Origin: Prochlorococcus sp. MIT 1307 | GTDB lineage: Bacteria > Cyanobacteriota > Cyanobacteriia > PCC-6307 > Cyanobiaceae | Reading direction: 5' to 3' | Assembly: GCF_034092395.1 (NCBI RefSeq) | Contig: NZ_CP139301.1 | Location: 1,178,001 to 1,242,000 of the forward strand | DNA length: 64,000 nucleotides | Shown: positions 35,956 through 45,355 of the stretch, piece after piece | How the letters are laid out: each line of letters begins with the position of its first letter | Numbering within the stretch: position 1 is the stretch's first letter | Position numbers and translations under genes: made by a program | Notes under the pieces: model-generated | Told to the model about the DNA's origin: nothing | Seen by the model: the letters and a program-made list of their open reading frames with translations, nothing else | The model's database searches: none

Positions 35956-37944
35956 ATGAGAAATGCGAGCACTCAATCCAGCAATGGACTCAAGAGTCAA
36001 CTAGAAAAGCTTAGGCGCTTAGCCCAACCTTTCTTTTTGCCGCTGGATACAGGCAATGGGTGGCAATTCATATGGCTTCTCATTTCATTGATTTTCTGTG
36101 TTGGTGGACTGGTTCTGATATCGCTGACTGGCCTTCTACAAATACTAGAAAATTTACAACCAATCCTTGTAGAAAAGTATTTTGGAGGAGTTGTAAATAC
36201 AACTGAATCTATATGGAATAGTTGGTGGGGTTGGCTCTTTTCCGGACTATTTCTTCTTGGTTCAGTAAGCTTCTTTAGTTTACGCCAACAATTAAGAGGC
36301 AAGCGTTGGATTCCTTGGCTTTTGCTAGGCGTAATTGTGCTAATGCTTCTAGCAGTAAATGGTATAAATGCAGGAATAGGATTTATTGCAAGAGATTTAA
36401 CAAATGCTCTTGTAGCTAAAGAAGAAAGCAACTTCTACAAAATCCTTATTATCTATGCTTGTTGTTTTGTTGTTGCACTACCAATTCGAGTCTCTCAAAT
36501 ATTTTTTACATTAAAGTTAGGAATTATTTGGCGAGAATGGCTTTCTAAAAGTCTTATTGCCGATTACATGAAAAATAAAGCTTATTATGTGCTAAATCCA
36601 AATGATGAGCAAGCCACAGATGTAGACAACCCAGACCAACGTATTACTGATGACACAAAAGCATTCACAATTCAAAGTTTGAATTTCACGGTTGGTGTAT
36701 TTGATGCCCTTTTAACTTTCTCATTGAATATATTAATTTTATGGAGTATTAGTACTAGGCTTACTTTTTCACTTTTTGGATATGCCACATTTGCTACTGC
36801 GATTTTACTTATAGCTTTAAAAAAGCTTATACGAATTAATTTCGATCAATTACGTTTTGAAGCAGACTTTCGATATGGTTTAGTTCATATTCGAGATAAT
36901 GCAGAATCAATAGCCTTCTATGCTGGTGAAAAACCTGAAAAAGTAGAGAGTCAAAGACGATTGGGTGAAGTGGTTCGTAATTTCAATTTACTGATTATCT
37001 GGCAAGTAATTATTGATGTAATGAGACGATCTATAGGATATGCAGGAAATTTCTTTCCATATTTAGTTTTAGCGGCACCTTATTTCTCTGGAGATATGGA
37101 CTATGGAAGCTTTGTTCAGGCTGCTTTTGCATTTAATATGGTTGAAGGATCATTATTCTTTATTGTTAACCAAATTGAAGAGCTCGCAAAATTTACCGCT
37201 GGGATTAATCGTCTAGAGGGATTTCAGTCTAAAGTAGAGAATGTAAGCAAAGAATTACCAGATAATAAATCTATTGTTCATACATCGACTAAATCTATAA
37301 TCATAAATAAGGCTAATCTATACCCGCCAGGATCTAAAAAACCTATCATATCTGATTTAAATATCAGTATTAATGAAACAGATAAGGTTCTTGTAGTTGG
37401 CCCCTCGGGATGTGGAAAAACATCACTTTTAAGAATGATTAGTGGGTTATGGAAACCATCCAATGGAGTTATTCAAAGACCAGAAAATGGTGAATTATTA
37501 TTTATACCACAGAAGCCTTATATGTTACTTGGCTCTCTAAGGGAGCAACTCACTTATCCTACAGAAGAAGATAAATTTAGTGATGAACAACTACAATCTG
37601 TACTTCGTGAGGTGAAGCTTCAACAACTTTTAAATCGTTATCCTGATCTTGATGTTAAACAAGATTGGCCAAGAATTTTATCTCTTGGGGAGCAACAAAG
37701 ACTTGCTTTTGGCCGATTACTCTTAAATGCTCCAAGATTTGCAGTACTTGATGAAGCTACAAGTGCTTTAGATGTCAAAACCGAAGAACATTTATATGAA
37801 CTTCTCAAAAAACGTGATCTAGCAGTTATTAGTGTTGGACATCGACCAACCCTTATAGAATTCCACTCAACTGTTCTCGAACTATTTGGAGATGGAGGCT
37901 GGCAACTTGTTCCTACAACTAGCTATGACTTTAATAAAGCTTGA
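35956..37944 (+). CDS. SbmA/ABCD-type ABC transporter (permease-ATPase fusion)
   Basis: A 662-residue half-transporter. The N-terminal domain has about six helices (FIWLLISLIFCVGGLVLISL, GWLFSGLFLLGSVSFFSLRQ) with NLTxALVAKEE and the long coupling loop QATDVDNPDQRITDDTKAF characteristic of the SbmA/BacA/ABCD family. The C-terminal ATPase has Walker A GPSGCGKTSLLRM, signature LSLGEQQRLAFGRLL, and Walker B FAVLDEATSALDV. Family members import peptides or very-long-chain acyl compounds; the substrate here is unknown. An Hli-type gene abuts its stop. Confidence 0.88.
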   Translation: MRNASTQSSNGLKSQLEKLRRLAQPFFLPLDTGNGWQFIWLLISLIFCVGGLVLISLTGLLQILENLQPILVEKYFGGVVNTTESIWNSWWGWLFSGLFLLGSVSFFSLRQQLRGKRWIPWLLLGVIVLMLLAVNGINAGIGFIARDLTNALVAKEESNFYKILIIYACCFVVALPIRVSQIFFTLKLGIIWREWLSKSLIADYMKNKAYYVLNPNDEQATDVDNPDQRITDDTKAFTIQSLNFTVGVFDALLTFSLNILILWSISTRLTFSLFGYATFATAILLIALKKLIRINFDQLRFEADFRYGLVHIRDNAESIAFYAGEKPEKVESQRRLGEVVRNFNLLIIWQVIIDVMRRSIGYAGNFFPYLVLAAPYFSGDMDYGSFVQAAFAFNMVEGSLFFIVNQIEELAKFTAGINRLEGFQSKVENVSKELPDNKSIVHTSTKSIIINKANLYPPGSKKPIISDLNISINETDKVLVVGPSGCGKTSLLRMISGLWKPSNGVIQRPENGELLFIPQKPYMLLGSLREQLTYPTEEDKFSDEQLQSVLREVKLQQLLNRYPDLDVKQDWPRILSLGEQQRLAFGRLLLNAPRFAVLDEATSALDVKTEEHLYELLKKRDLAVISVGHRPTLIEFHSTVLELFGDGGWQLVPTTSYDFNKA

Positions 37945-37953
37945 GTGCGTTCA

Positions 37954-38202
37954 ATGACCTCAAATAACCAAGCAAGTCCCGAGCAAAAAGAAGGACTGGA
38001 ATCTTCTACAGATTCTTCAAGCTCTCCTGAGAGTGCATCTCCCCTAACCAGCGCAACAACTCAAGACGAACCTTCTTTTGGCTGGAGTGCCTATGCAGAA
38101 CGAGTAAATGGACGTTTTGCCATGGTGGGGTTCATAGCAATTTTGTTAGTAGAGGCCCTCAGTAATGACAGCTTCCTTCATTGGGCAGGCCTAATACAAT
38201 GA
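37954..38202 (+). CDS. hli: Hli-like (high-light-inducible) protein with extended N-terminus
   Basis: About 82 residues from ATG at 37954 (MTSNNQASPEQKEG); a GTG at 37945 next to the ABC-transporter stop would add three residues. The C-terminal half is FGWSAYAERVNGRFAMVGFI with the AERxNGRFAMxGF chlorophyll-binding helix, followed by AILLVEALSN. The N-terminal half is polar, Ser- and Glu-rich and likely disordered. It probably protects photosystem assembly as other Hli proteins do. Confidence 0.85.
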   Translation: MTSNNQASPEQKEGLESSTDSSSSPESASPLTSATTQDEPSFGWSAYAERVNGRFAMVGFIAILLVEALSNDSFLHWAGLIQ

Positions 38203-38216
38203 TTTTTCTTGGCTGA

Positions 38217-38723
38217 TCAACTCTTTAAGCGAATAACTTCAATATCCCATTTACCTTCTCTACTTACTTGAACAGCTAATACTCTGCCAGTATTATCCAA
38301 GCTAACTCTGCGAGGAATCCCTTTAGGAGTCAATTCAATCCTCTGCAATGTTCCTAAGCTTCTACGATAAATCAATAACTCAGTTTTATCTTCTCTCTGT
38401 CTTACAAGTGCTAATCGAGACCCGTTAGCACTGACGCTGACACTAATAGGTTGTGAATCAGCCCTATTTAGTCCTGGCAGAGCAACTCTTCTGCGACTCC
38501 TAACATCAATCATCTCTATCTTTTCTTTACCCTGATAACTGACCAGAGAAACTAACCATTGCCTTGCAAGGGAAGGCTCTCTATAACTATTAGAGGGTTT
38601 AAACAAAGCATCATTTAACCCATACATAGGTCGAATATCAGTCCTCAGACAACCACCTAACCCAAGGGGTACAAATAACAAATATAACCATAATTGTTTA
38701 TGGAAAAAAGAATTTAATTTCAT
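38217..38723 (-). CDS. Beta-propeller-like lipoprotein, TolB-type (second of pair)
   Basis: A 168-residue protein with a signal-anchor ending in a lipobox, LFVPLGLGGCLRTD (Cys likely lipidated). The rest holds TolB-like propeller blades (ISVSVSANGSRLALVRQRED, RVSLDNTGRVLAVQVSREGK). It starts within the end of the gene for its neighbour (ATGA overlap at 38720-38723), so the two are coupled. Function is unknown; two short propellers could together form one. Confidence 0.6.
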   Translation of the reverse strand: MKLNSFFHKQLWLYLLFVPLGLGGCLRTDIRPMYGLNDALFKPSNSYREPSLARQWLVSLVSYQGKEKIEMIDVRSRRRVALPGLNRADSQPISVSVSANGSRLALVRQREDKTELLIYRRSLGTLQRIELTPKGIPRRVSLDNTGRVLAVQVSREGKWDIEVIRLKS

Positions 38724-39262
38724 GGGCTTATTCCTACTGAACTAATTGGTAAGTTTCTGCCGTTTGGTTGATCAGGTTCAATTTTTTGACTCAAATCAAA
38801 TAACTCAACACGCCATTGTCCTTTCTCTGCAACTTGAAGAGCTAATTGGCTTCCATCAGGGGCCAAACTTAATCTTATTGGAATTTTTTCGCCTGGAATT
38901 GGTAATTGATGACTGCGTCCAGTCAAACGATCTTCAATAATCGCCAATCGTTTATTGCCGCGTTGCCCTATTACTGCGACATATCTTGCATTCCAGCTTA
39001 AAGAAGGAGAACTATGAGGCTGATTACGTGAAAGATGACGCAATGGAAGAATATTGCCATTGCGCAGATCCCTTAACTGGACTGAAGGTCTTCCGTTGTA
39101 ATCAACTATAAAAGCTAACTTTTCACCATTGCCACTTAAAGCTGGGTCCTGCTGATTTCGCTGTTCAAATTGACCCTGAATACGTTGAACTCTTCCAGTG
39201 CAACTACAAAGAAATATGCAGCCAATGAGAAGTGCAACTTTTTTCAAATTGTTTATACCCAA
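38720..39262 (-). CDS. Beta-propeller-like lipoprotein, TolB-type (first of pair)
   Basis: A 180-residue protein with an N-terminal signal and lipobox (LIGCIFLCSCTGRVQRIQG). The body has three to four TolB-like repeats (DPALSGNGEKLAFIVDYNGR, SLSWNARYVAVIGQRGNK, SLAPDGSQLALQVAEKGQWR). It resembles its downstream neighbour, suggesting a duplication. It lies three bases after Ycf66's gene stop on the same strand. Confidence 0.6.
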   Translation of the reverse strand: MGINNLKKVALLIGCIFLCSCTGRVQRIQGQFEQRNQQDPALSGNGEKLAFIVDYNGRPSVQLRDLRNGNILPLRHLSRNQPHSSPSLSWNARYVAVIGQRGNKRLAIIEDRLTGRSHQLPIPGEKIPIRLSLAPDGSQLALQVAEKGQWRVELFDLSQKIEPDQPNGRNLPISSVGISP

Positions 39263-39265
39263 AAT

Positions 39266-40234
39266 TTAGTCATCAAAACGGGAGCTATTGTCACGCCTTC
39301 TTTGATTTGGGGAAGTAGAGCGACCAGATTGAGATTTCGAGGAGTATCTAGAGCTAGAAGTCCCTTCTTTTGATGTTCTTTCAATACCTTTAGACCTAGA
39401 GGCCGCTTGCCTGGATGGAGAGAAAGCCGCATCCTCAGCTTTTTCTCTAATAGGTGTCCCTTGAGGCACACCAGATCGTCCTGTAGACGAGTAACTCCCT
39501 CTACTTGTTGAACGCCTTATTTGATCATCAACATTCCTTCTTCGACTTGCAGTCTCTTGATTTGGCAAAGGTCGAGAACCACGTCGTTGTTCCTGCCGCA
39601 TGTTTCTCCTCTTGCCAAAAGAGGGATTCCTATCATCATCAGCATCCTTGCTACCAAACCTCTCCATACGCCTATCCGTATCTGATCCCTCCTTCCAGGA
39701 CTCTGAAGTAGTTGCTCTATTTCGAACATTCCTACTTGCTGCTTGCTCAGGTATTGCAGCTCTTGATGTCCGTCTAGGTCGATAAAAATCCTGCTGAGAA
39801 ACATCTAGATCTTGTTCATCTCTTCCTGAAAATCTCCTGGTGAATCGAGGCGATTCCTCAAATTGTTCATACGATTCATCCCAACCATCTCGCAAGCCTC
39901 TACCTCCTCCAGGCATTTGTGCAGGGTCAGGTTCTTCATCGAAATATGATGAACGACGTGCCTGATCAGTGGCGACACCTCGCAATCTGACACTTTCATA
40001 AGCAAAGAAGACTGTAGTTCCCGCTAGCAGAAACTGACCGAATTGAAGTATCGGATCAAGACGCCAACCCTGGAAAAAAAGAATCCCTCCACAAAGCAGG
40101 CCTATAGCTGCAAAAAAGACGTCGTAGTCTCGTGCAAGGGCTGGTTTAAAAGACCGTAAGAAATAGAGACCTGCACCGCATACGGCGAGGACAATTCCCA
40201 CAATGCTGGCCCAATTAAGACTGGCATTGACCAA
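39266..40234 (-). CDS. Ycf66-family protein
   Basis: A 322-residue protein. The first 90 residues contain three helices in the Ycf66 arrangement (WASIVGIVLAVCGAGLYFLR, DVFFAAIGLLCGGILFFQGW, FGQFLLAGTTVFFAYESVRL). The following 230 residues are a very basic, Arg/Ser-rich disordered tail. Ycf66 is found in cyanobacteria and some plastids; its function is not known. psbX lies just upstream, which is a typical arrangement in this group. Confidence 0.9.
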   Translation of the reverse strand: MVNASLNWASIVGIVLAVCGAGLYFLRSFKPALARDYDVFFAAIGLLCGGILFFQGWRLDPILQFGQFLLAGTTVFFAYESVRLRGVATDQARRSSYFDEEPDPAQMPGGGRGLRDGWDESYEQFEESPRFTRRFSGRDEQDLDVSQQDFYRPRRTSRAAIPEQAASRNVRNRATTSESWKEGSDTDRRMERFGSKDADDDRNPSFGKRRNMRQEQRRGSRPLPNQETASRRRNVDDQIRRSTSRGSYSSTGRSGVPQGTPIREKAEDAAFSPSRQAASRSKGIERTSKEGTSSSRYSSKSQSGRSTSPNQRRRDNSSRFDD

Positions 40235-40316
40235 AGTTGCGCCCCCTGAAAATGACCGAAAGTGAGATTAGAAATCAACCTCTATGGTCTCAGTCTACGA
40301 AGTACGCCTCTCTTGA

Positions 40317-40439
40317 CTAGCGACTGCGTTCTAAAGCATCTTTTTGGCTAACCCAAAGCAAGAAAGATGCTGCTGGAATCACAACCAGCAGAGCAGCTCC
40401 GACAATGCTATAGAGAAGATTTGCGGCAGAAGGTGTCAT
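40317..40439 (-). CDS. psbX: Photosystem II protein PsbX
   Basis: A 40-residue protein reading MTPSAANLLYSIVGAALLVV IPAASFLLWVSQKDALERSR. The MTPSxANxL start, a single helix and an SQKD-type end match PsbX of picocyanobacteria. PsbX stabilises the QB region of photosystem II. It precedes the Ycf66-family gene on the minus strand. Confidence 0.8.
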   Translation of the reverse strand: MTPSAANLLYSIVGAALLVVIPAASFLLWVSQKDALERSR

Positions 40440-40517
40440 AGCAGCTACTTTTTGAGGGCAAAACAATAATAATCTTACGGATTAACAGCGGCTTTATACG
40501 ATGTCTCTATAGATGCT

Positions 40518-40847
40518 TTGAGGTTTGTGACGTCCGCATTAATTCGATACTTGCCAACTTTTCATCTATTACTGGGTTTATTGCTCTCAAGCCTGACCTT
40601 GGCATTTTTAATACGAATAATCCTCACCTGGTATCCACAGGTAAATCTCAAGAAAGGTTTGTGGATTGTATTAGTCTTTGTGACAGAACCAATATTGTCA
40701 GTTACCAGAAAAGTTGTCTCGCCAATTGGAGGTGTTGATGTTACTCCAGTGATTTGGGTTGGATTTATCAGCCTTATACGTGAACTCCTTGTTGGCCAGC
40801 AAGGAGTGCTATCGCAAATATTACTAAAAACCCAAGCATTAACTTAG
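40518..40847 (+). CDS. YggT-family membrane protein
   Basis: A 109-residue protein with the YggT pattern: LLLSSLTLAFLIRIILTWYP, EPILSVTRKVVSPIGGVDVT PVIWVG and a final short helix. The start is TTG at 40518, with GTG at 40527 an alternative. YggT proteins are associated with cell division and thylakoid or plastid organisation (Ycf19/CCB3 relatives) but lack a firm function. The gene is convergent with accC. Confidence 0.85.
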   Translation: MRFVTSALIRYLPTFHLLLGLLLSSLTLAFLIRIILTWYPQVNLKKGLWIVLVFVTEPILSVTRKVVSPIGGVDVTPVIWVGFISLIRELLVGQQGVLSQILLKTQALT

Positions 40848-40875
40848 ATCTAGACATTCAATGCTTCTAAGGGCA

Positions 40876-42222
40876 TCAACCAAGCATTTCCTGCTCAACA
40901 AATTTCGTATGCACATCTCCTCTTAAAAATTCATCACGGTTCAGTAAGTGCAGATGAAAGTCAATCGTTGTTGGTATTCCAGTTACAGCACATTCATTTA
41001 GAGCTCGTTCCATCCTTTTTAAGGCGGCATTACGATCATGGCCCCAAACAATCAACTTCCCAATAAGAGAATCATAAAAAGGCGGGATGTCATATCCAGT
41101 GTAAACATGACTATCTACGCGTACACCAGGCCCCCCAGGTGGAAGCCACCCAGTAATTCTTCCAGGAGCAGGGCGGAAATTATGTGTGGAGTCTTCAGCA
41201 TTGATTCGACATTCAATTGCATGACCTCGAAGACTAATTTCTTCTTGTTGAACGCTGATCGCTTCTCCTCCGGCAATTCGCAATTGCTCTGCAATTAAAT
41301 CAATACCAGTAACCATTTCAGTAACTGGATGTTCAACCTGAATACGAGTATTCATTTCCATGAAATAGAAATTCCCCGTGCGATCAAGAAGAAATTCAAC
41401 GGTTCCAGCACCTTCATAATTAATGCTTTTAGCAGCTGCGATCGCAGCCTCGCCCATCCGAATTCTCAAAGCAGGGTCCAATGCTGGACTAGGAGATTCT
41501 TCTAACAACTTTTGATGTCGTCGTTGAATTGAACAATCCCTTTCTCCAAGATGCACCACATTCCCATGCCTATCGGCTAAGACCTGAACCTCTACATGAC
41601 GTGGTCGATCAATAAATTTCTCCATATACAGTCCTGGATTGCCAAATGCTGCCTCAGCTTCCCCCTGTGCTGCTTTAAATAAATTTTCTAATTGATCTGC
41701 GGTATTTACCAATCTCATTCCTCTACCACCTCCGCCAGCAGTGGCTTTTATCATTACTGGATATCCCATACCTTGAGCCAATTCAGCCGCTTCCTCAGGA
41801 CCACTAAGCAACCCCTCGCTTCCTGGAACTGTGGGCACACCAACCTGAACCATTGTTGACTTTGCAGTCGACTTGTCGCCCATCGAACGAATAGCATCGG
41901 GTGAAGGGCCAACAAAAACAATTCCATGGTCTCGACAGATTTCAGCAAATCTGTCGTTTTCCGCCAAGAAACCATATCCAGGGTGAATAGCATCAACCCC
42001 CCTGGAAGTAGCAGCAGCAAGAATATTTGGAACATTCAAATAACTTTTACTGCTTGGCGCATCTCCGACACAAACTGCCTCATCTGCAAGCTGAACATGC
42101 AATGCATTGCGATCAACAGTGCTATATACAGCAACTGTTGCTATTCCCAATTCTCTGCAACTGCGGAGAATACGGAGAGCAATCTCACCACGATTAGCAA
42201 TTAGGACTTTGCCTATAGGCAT
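40876..42222 (-). CDS. accC: Biotin carboxylase subunit of acetyl-CoA carboxylase
   Basis: A 448-residue ATP-grasp enzyme. It opens [20 protein letters not shown], with the glycine-rich ATP loop [16 protein letters not shown], the biotin- and bicarbonate-site [10 protein letters not shown] and [20 protein letters not shown], and [20 protein letters not shown]. It carboxylates biotin on AccB, the first committed step of fatty-acid synthesis. The sequence shows no anomalies. Confidence 0.97.
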   Translation of the reverse strand: MPIGKVLIANRGEIALRILRSCRELGIATVAVYSTVDRNALHVQLADEAVCVGDAPSSKSYLNVPNILAAATSRGVDAIHPGYGFLAENDRFAEICRDHGIVFVGPSPDAIRSMGDKSTAKSTMVQVGVPTVPGSEGLLSGPEEAAELAQGMGYPVMIKATAGGGGRGMRLVNTADQLENLFKAAQGEAEAAFGNPGLYMEKFIDRPRHVEVQVLADRHGNVVHLGERDCSIQRRHQKLLEESPSPALDPALRIRMGEAAIAAAKSINYEGAGTVEFLLDRTGNFYFMEMNTRIQVEHPVTEMVTGIDLIAEQLRIAGGEAISVQQEEISLRGHAIECRINAEDSTHNFRPAPGRITGWLPPGGPGVRVDSHVYTGYDIPPFYDSLIGKLIVWGHDRNAALKRMERALNECAVTGIPTTIDFHLHLLNRDEFLRGDVHTKFVEQEMLG

Positions 42223-42345
42223 TGAGCCTTATCAAGATATTTAGCCGGATCGTATCAGCGCTCATACCCTTAATCGTTTTAGAAGATACGTAAGGTTGAC
42301 CGTTATGATCAATTTCGACTCAGTCAGAGTGGCTGCGTTTCCTAA

Positions 42346-42427
42346 GCGGATGTGGTGGAATTGGTAGACACGCACGTTTGAGGGGCGTGTGGCTTCGGCC
42401 TTGCGAGTTCAAGTCTCGCCATCCGCA
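42346..42427 (+). tRNA. tRNA-Leu (anticodon GAG)
   Basis: An 82-base type II tRNA with acceptor stem GCGGATG/CATCCGC and discriminator A. The D loop (GTGGAATTGGTAGAC), a CACGT/GCGTG anticodon stem, the loop TTGAGGG with anticodon GAG at 42380-42382, a variable arm and the TψC arm (GCGAG TTCAAGT CTCGC) are complete. CCA is not encoded. Confidence 0.98.
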
Positions 42428-42464
42428 TGCATTTTAAAACTTGACTTCAATCCCACCAAAAGCA

Positions 42465-43742
42465 ATGAAGGAAGCTTCGTTAGTGGTGGTTTTTATATCC
42501 AATGGACCAGGAGAACTTGCAACGTGGGTAAAACCACTTGCAGAAAAATTACACACAAAACTTTTAATGCAACCAAAGGCTAAGTACTCACCTGTAAGCC
42601 TGAGACTTGTCTTGGTTCCCTGTCCAAATGCCACTGGCAATGAAACTAAAGCTGCAAGGAAATGGGGAGATTTTGAACAAATCACCCCTCCTACTAACTT
42701 CTGGAAACTATTACTCTGCCCACAAAAATATGGAATTTGGCCTAATAAAGGTCTTGTGGTCTTTCTTGGTGGAGATCAATTTTGGAGTGTATTGCTATCA
42801 GCAAGACTTGGCTACCGCCATTTGACTTATGCAGAGTGGGTAGCGAGATGGCCGCAGTGGAACGACAAAATTGCTGCAATGTCAACCAAAGTAATGAAAC
42901 GTTTGCCTAAGAGGTATAGAAGCCGATGCACAGTTGTTGGTGATCTCATGGCAGATCTAAATAATCATGCAAAAGAAGAACAGCCACTCTCAAAGGGTAC
43001 CTGGGTAGCTCTTATGCCAGGGTCTAAGAAAGCAAAGCTCTCCGTTGGAGTCCCTTTTTTTCTTGAAGTAGCAGACATTCTTTCAACAATAATTCCTGAG
43101 TGTAATTTTTTACTTCCTATTGCGCCAACAACAAATATCATCGAAATTCAAAAGTTTGTCAGTTCTAACAACCCAATTGCCTCCCAGTACAATACAAGTA
43201 TTAAAACAATTGCCCCACAAGATAAAAGCAATAATTTGCGGAAATTAATTACCAAGCAAGGCACAGAAATATATTTACATGAAGATCCACCAGCACACAA
43301 TCCATTAAGTCAATGTCATCTAGCTCTGACAACTGTAGGAGCAAATACAGCTGAACTAGGTGCACTTGCGGTACCTATGATAGTGATCGTACCAACCCAA
43401 CATTTATACGTTATGCAAGCATGGGATGGTGTTTTAGGTTTAATCGGCAGAATCCCAGGTTTAAGAAGATGCATAGGTCTTTTAATTAGTATTTGGAGAA
43501 TGCGAAAAAAAGGCTTCCTTGCATGGCCAAATATATCTGCAGGACGTACAATTGTTCCAGAAAGAGTTGGCATAATCACTCCTAAAGAAATTGCCACAGA
43601 AGCTGCGCAATGGCTTCAATCTCCTGAAAGACTAAAAGGGCAAAAAGAAGACTTACAAAATCTGCGAGGAAAGCCTGGTGCAGTTGAAGCCATGTCTCAA
43701 GAAGTCATCAAATTACTGCCAAAATCTTTGATAAAATTGTAG
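42465..43742 (+). CDS. Lipid-A-disaccharide-synthase-related protein
   Basis: About 425 residues from ATG at 42465 (MKEASLVVVFISNGPGELAT); a TTG at 42441 in frame is less likely. Conserved stretches are FISNGPGELATWVKPLAEKL, VALMPGSKKAKLSVGVPFFL and ALTTVGANTAELGALAVPMI. The pattern is that of the LpxB-related GT-B family conserved in cyanobacteria, with no demonstrated activity known to me. It follows the tRNA-Leu gene by 37 bases. Confidence 0.8.
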   Translation: MKEASLVVVFISNGPGELATWVKPLAEKLHTKLLMQPKAKYSPVSLRLVLVPCPNATGNETKAARKWGDFEQITPPTNFWKLLLCPQKYGIWPNKGLVVFLGGDQFWSVLLSARLGYRHLTYAEWVARWPQWNDKIAAMSTKVMKRLPKRYRSRCTVVGDLMADLNNHAKEEQPLSKGTWVALMPGSKKAKLSVGVPFFLEVADILSTIIPECNFLLPIAPTTNIIEIQKFVSSNNPIASQYNTSIKTIAPQDKSNNLRKLITKQGTEIYLHEDPPAHNPLSQCHLALTTVGANTAELGALAVPMIVIVPTQHLYVMQAWDGVLGLIGRIPGLRRCIGLLISIWRMRKKGFLAWPNISAGRTIVPERVGIITPKEIATEAAQWLQSPERLKGQKEDLQNLRGKPGAVEAMSQEVIKLLPKSLIKL

Positions 43743-43787
43743 GATATGAAGCATTAAAACCTTCTGAGAAGAATTCAGGATTCAGCC

Positions 43788-44228
43788 ATGCAAAAAACAA
43801 ATTCATTACATGATGAATCAATAGATTGGAAAGAAGTTACTTCTGAAGAATGGGAGCAAAGGCTAACAAGTAATCAATATAAAATAACACGTAAAGGGGA
43901 AACTGAGAGGGCATTTACAGGCGAATATTGGAACCATAAAGAGTCAGGAAAGTATAAATGTATCTGTTGTGGAGCTTCACTTTTTTCCTCAAAAAATAAA
44001 TTTGATTCAGGAAGTGGCTGGCCTAGTTTCTGGGATTCGACCTCTAAAACTGCAATATCAACACATGTCGACACTAGTCATGGAATGATACGGAATGAAA
44101 TTAAGTGTTCAGCGTGTAACGCTCATTTAGGGCATTTATTCAATGACGGCCCTAATCCAACTGGCAATCGATATTGCGTAAACAGTGCATCACTAAGTTT
44201 TAGTTTTGATGCTGAAAAATCAACTTAA
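43788..44228 (+). CDS. msrB: Peptide-methionine (R)-S-oxide reductase
   Basis: A 146-residue MsrB. The zinc-binding pairs are CICCG and CSACNAHLGH, the active-site stretch is FDSGSGWPSFWDSTSK, and the catalytic cysteine is in NRYCVNSASLSF. It reduces methionine sulphoxide in oxidised proteins. Length and motifs are standard. Confidence 0.95.
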   Translation: MQKTNSLHDESIDWKEVTSEEWEQRLTSNQYKITRKGETERAFTGEYWNHKESGKYKCICCGASLFSSKNKFDSGSGWPSFWDSTSKTAISTHVDTSHGMIRNEIKCSACNAHLGHLFNDGPNPTGNRYCVNSASLSFSFDAEKST

Positions 44229-44240
44229 TACTTCATCTTT

Positions 44241-45311
44241 TTACCATGGATCCTCTAGCTCATTATCATCATATGGAGAAAGTTGATCATTAAACTTCCT
44301 CTCTTTATTAGGAGAAGTATCTAATGGTTCAACATCTAAAGGATCCTCAGGCTTTTGATTAGGTCTACGGGAAGTAGATCTTGAAGGGATTACACCCTTA
44401 TTAAATGCCTGGCTTTTTTCATATTCTTCATTATCCCTAAAGGCAGGTTGATCTTCAATAGACTTACCTGAGTCAGAAAAAGTGGATATTGATGGTTCAT
44501 CTAAATAGCGACGCTTTTGTTTTATTTCCTCTCTTTCTTGATCTATTTCAACATATTCTAATTCTTCTTCTTCTTGGAAAATTTCCTGAGTTGACGCCTG
44601 TAGTGACCTTTGAGGTTCTTCAATGCTATCTCCAGAAATCAATTGATTCTCAACTGGTACAAGATTAACTCTATAACGGTCCCTTTCTTGGTCTTCCCAA
44701 CTAGAGCCTCCTACACCAAGTTTTTCTAGGAAGCCACTATTTAACTGCTTGAGTTTTTCCTCAGCTCCTTCATAAACAATGATTCTATCTGCACCGCTAC
44801 TAACTATTTCTTCTACAGGTATCTCCCAAGTACTTAATACTCCCTCACCAAGAATTGGAACCCCCAATGCACCCATAACTAAAGTCGTAAGTTCACCAGT
44901 CTCAATATCAAATGAAAAGCCAAGAACTCTTCCTAACTGATCGCCTGATTCAGTAATAACCTGACAATTGATAACTCGACTGTATCTATCTGGGGTAAAG
45001 CCTTCACTCAAGGAATCAACAGAGTCAACAAGAATTACATCTCCAACCTGTCGGATCCGATCCAGTGGCATCCAACGCGGAAGTCCAGGAAGGAACCTAG
45101 TCAGAGGATTATCCCGTAATCCAAGAGCTACAACTTCTCGGCGATCTATATCCACAACAACTTCACCAACAACACCAAGTCTGCGTCCAGTATCACGAGT
45201 GATAACTTGGGTGCCCATTAATTCAGAACGCAACCAAAGGCGATCACTGGGGATACCATCTAGTGGATCATTTTGGGATTGACTATTGGTCAAACGAAAA
45301 CCTTCAGACAT
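44241..45311 (-). CDS. PRC-barrel domain protein
   Basis: A 356-residue protein. Residues about 25-95 (LRSELMGTQVITRDTGRRLG VVGEVVVD) and 100-175 (SRVINCQVITESGDQLGRVL) are two PRC-barrel repeats. The second half is acidic and disordered, rich in Glu and Pro. PRC-barrel proteins in cyanobacteria are thought to bind RNA or photosynthetic complexes. No function is known for this one. Confidence 0.8.
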   Translation of the reverse strand: MSEGFRLTNSQSQNDPLDGIPSDRLWLRSELMGTQVITRDTGRRLGVVGEVVVDIDRREVVALGLRDNPLTRFLPGLPRWMPLDRIRQVGDVILVDSVDSLSEGFTPDRYSRVINCQVITESGDQLGRVLGFSFDIETGELTTLVMGALGVPILGEGVLSTWEIPVEEIVSSGADRIIVYEGAEEKLKQLNSGFLEKLGVGGSSWEDQERDRYRVNLVPVENQLISGDSIEEPQRSLQASTQEIFQEEEELEYVEIDQEREEIKQKRRYLDEPSISTFSDSGKSIEDQPAFRDNEEYEKSQAFNKGVIPSRSTSRRPNQKPEDPLDVEPLDTSPNKERKFNDQLSPYDDNELEDPW

Positions 45312-45355
45312 GAACTAATTGACTCATTTTGACGCAATGCAAGACCAGGAACATC

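Noticed and set aside
40834-40866. AAGCATT/AATGCTT hairpin between convergent yggT-type and accC genes
   Set aside because: Only seven pairs with a 19-base loop and no T-tract; too weak to call a terminator.
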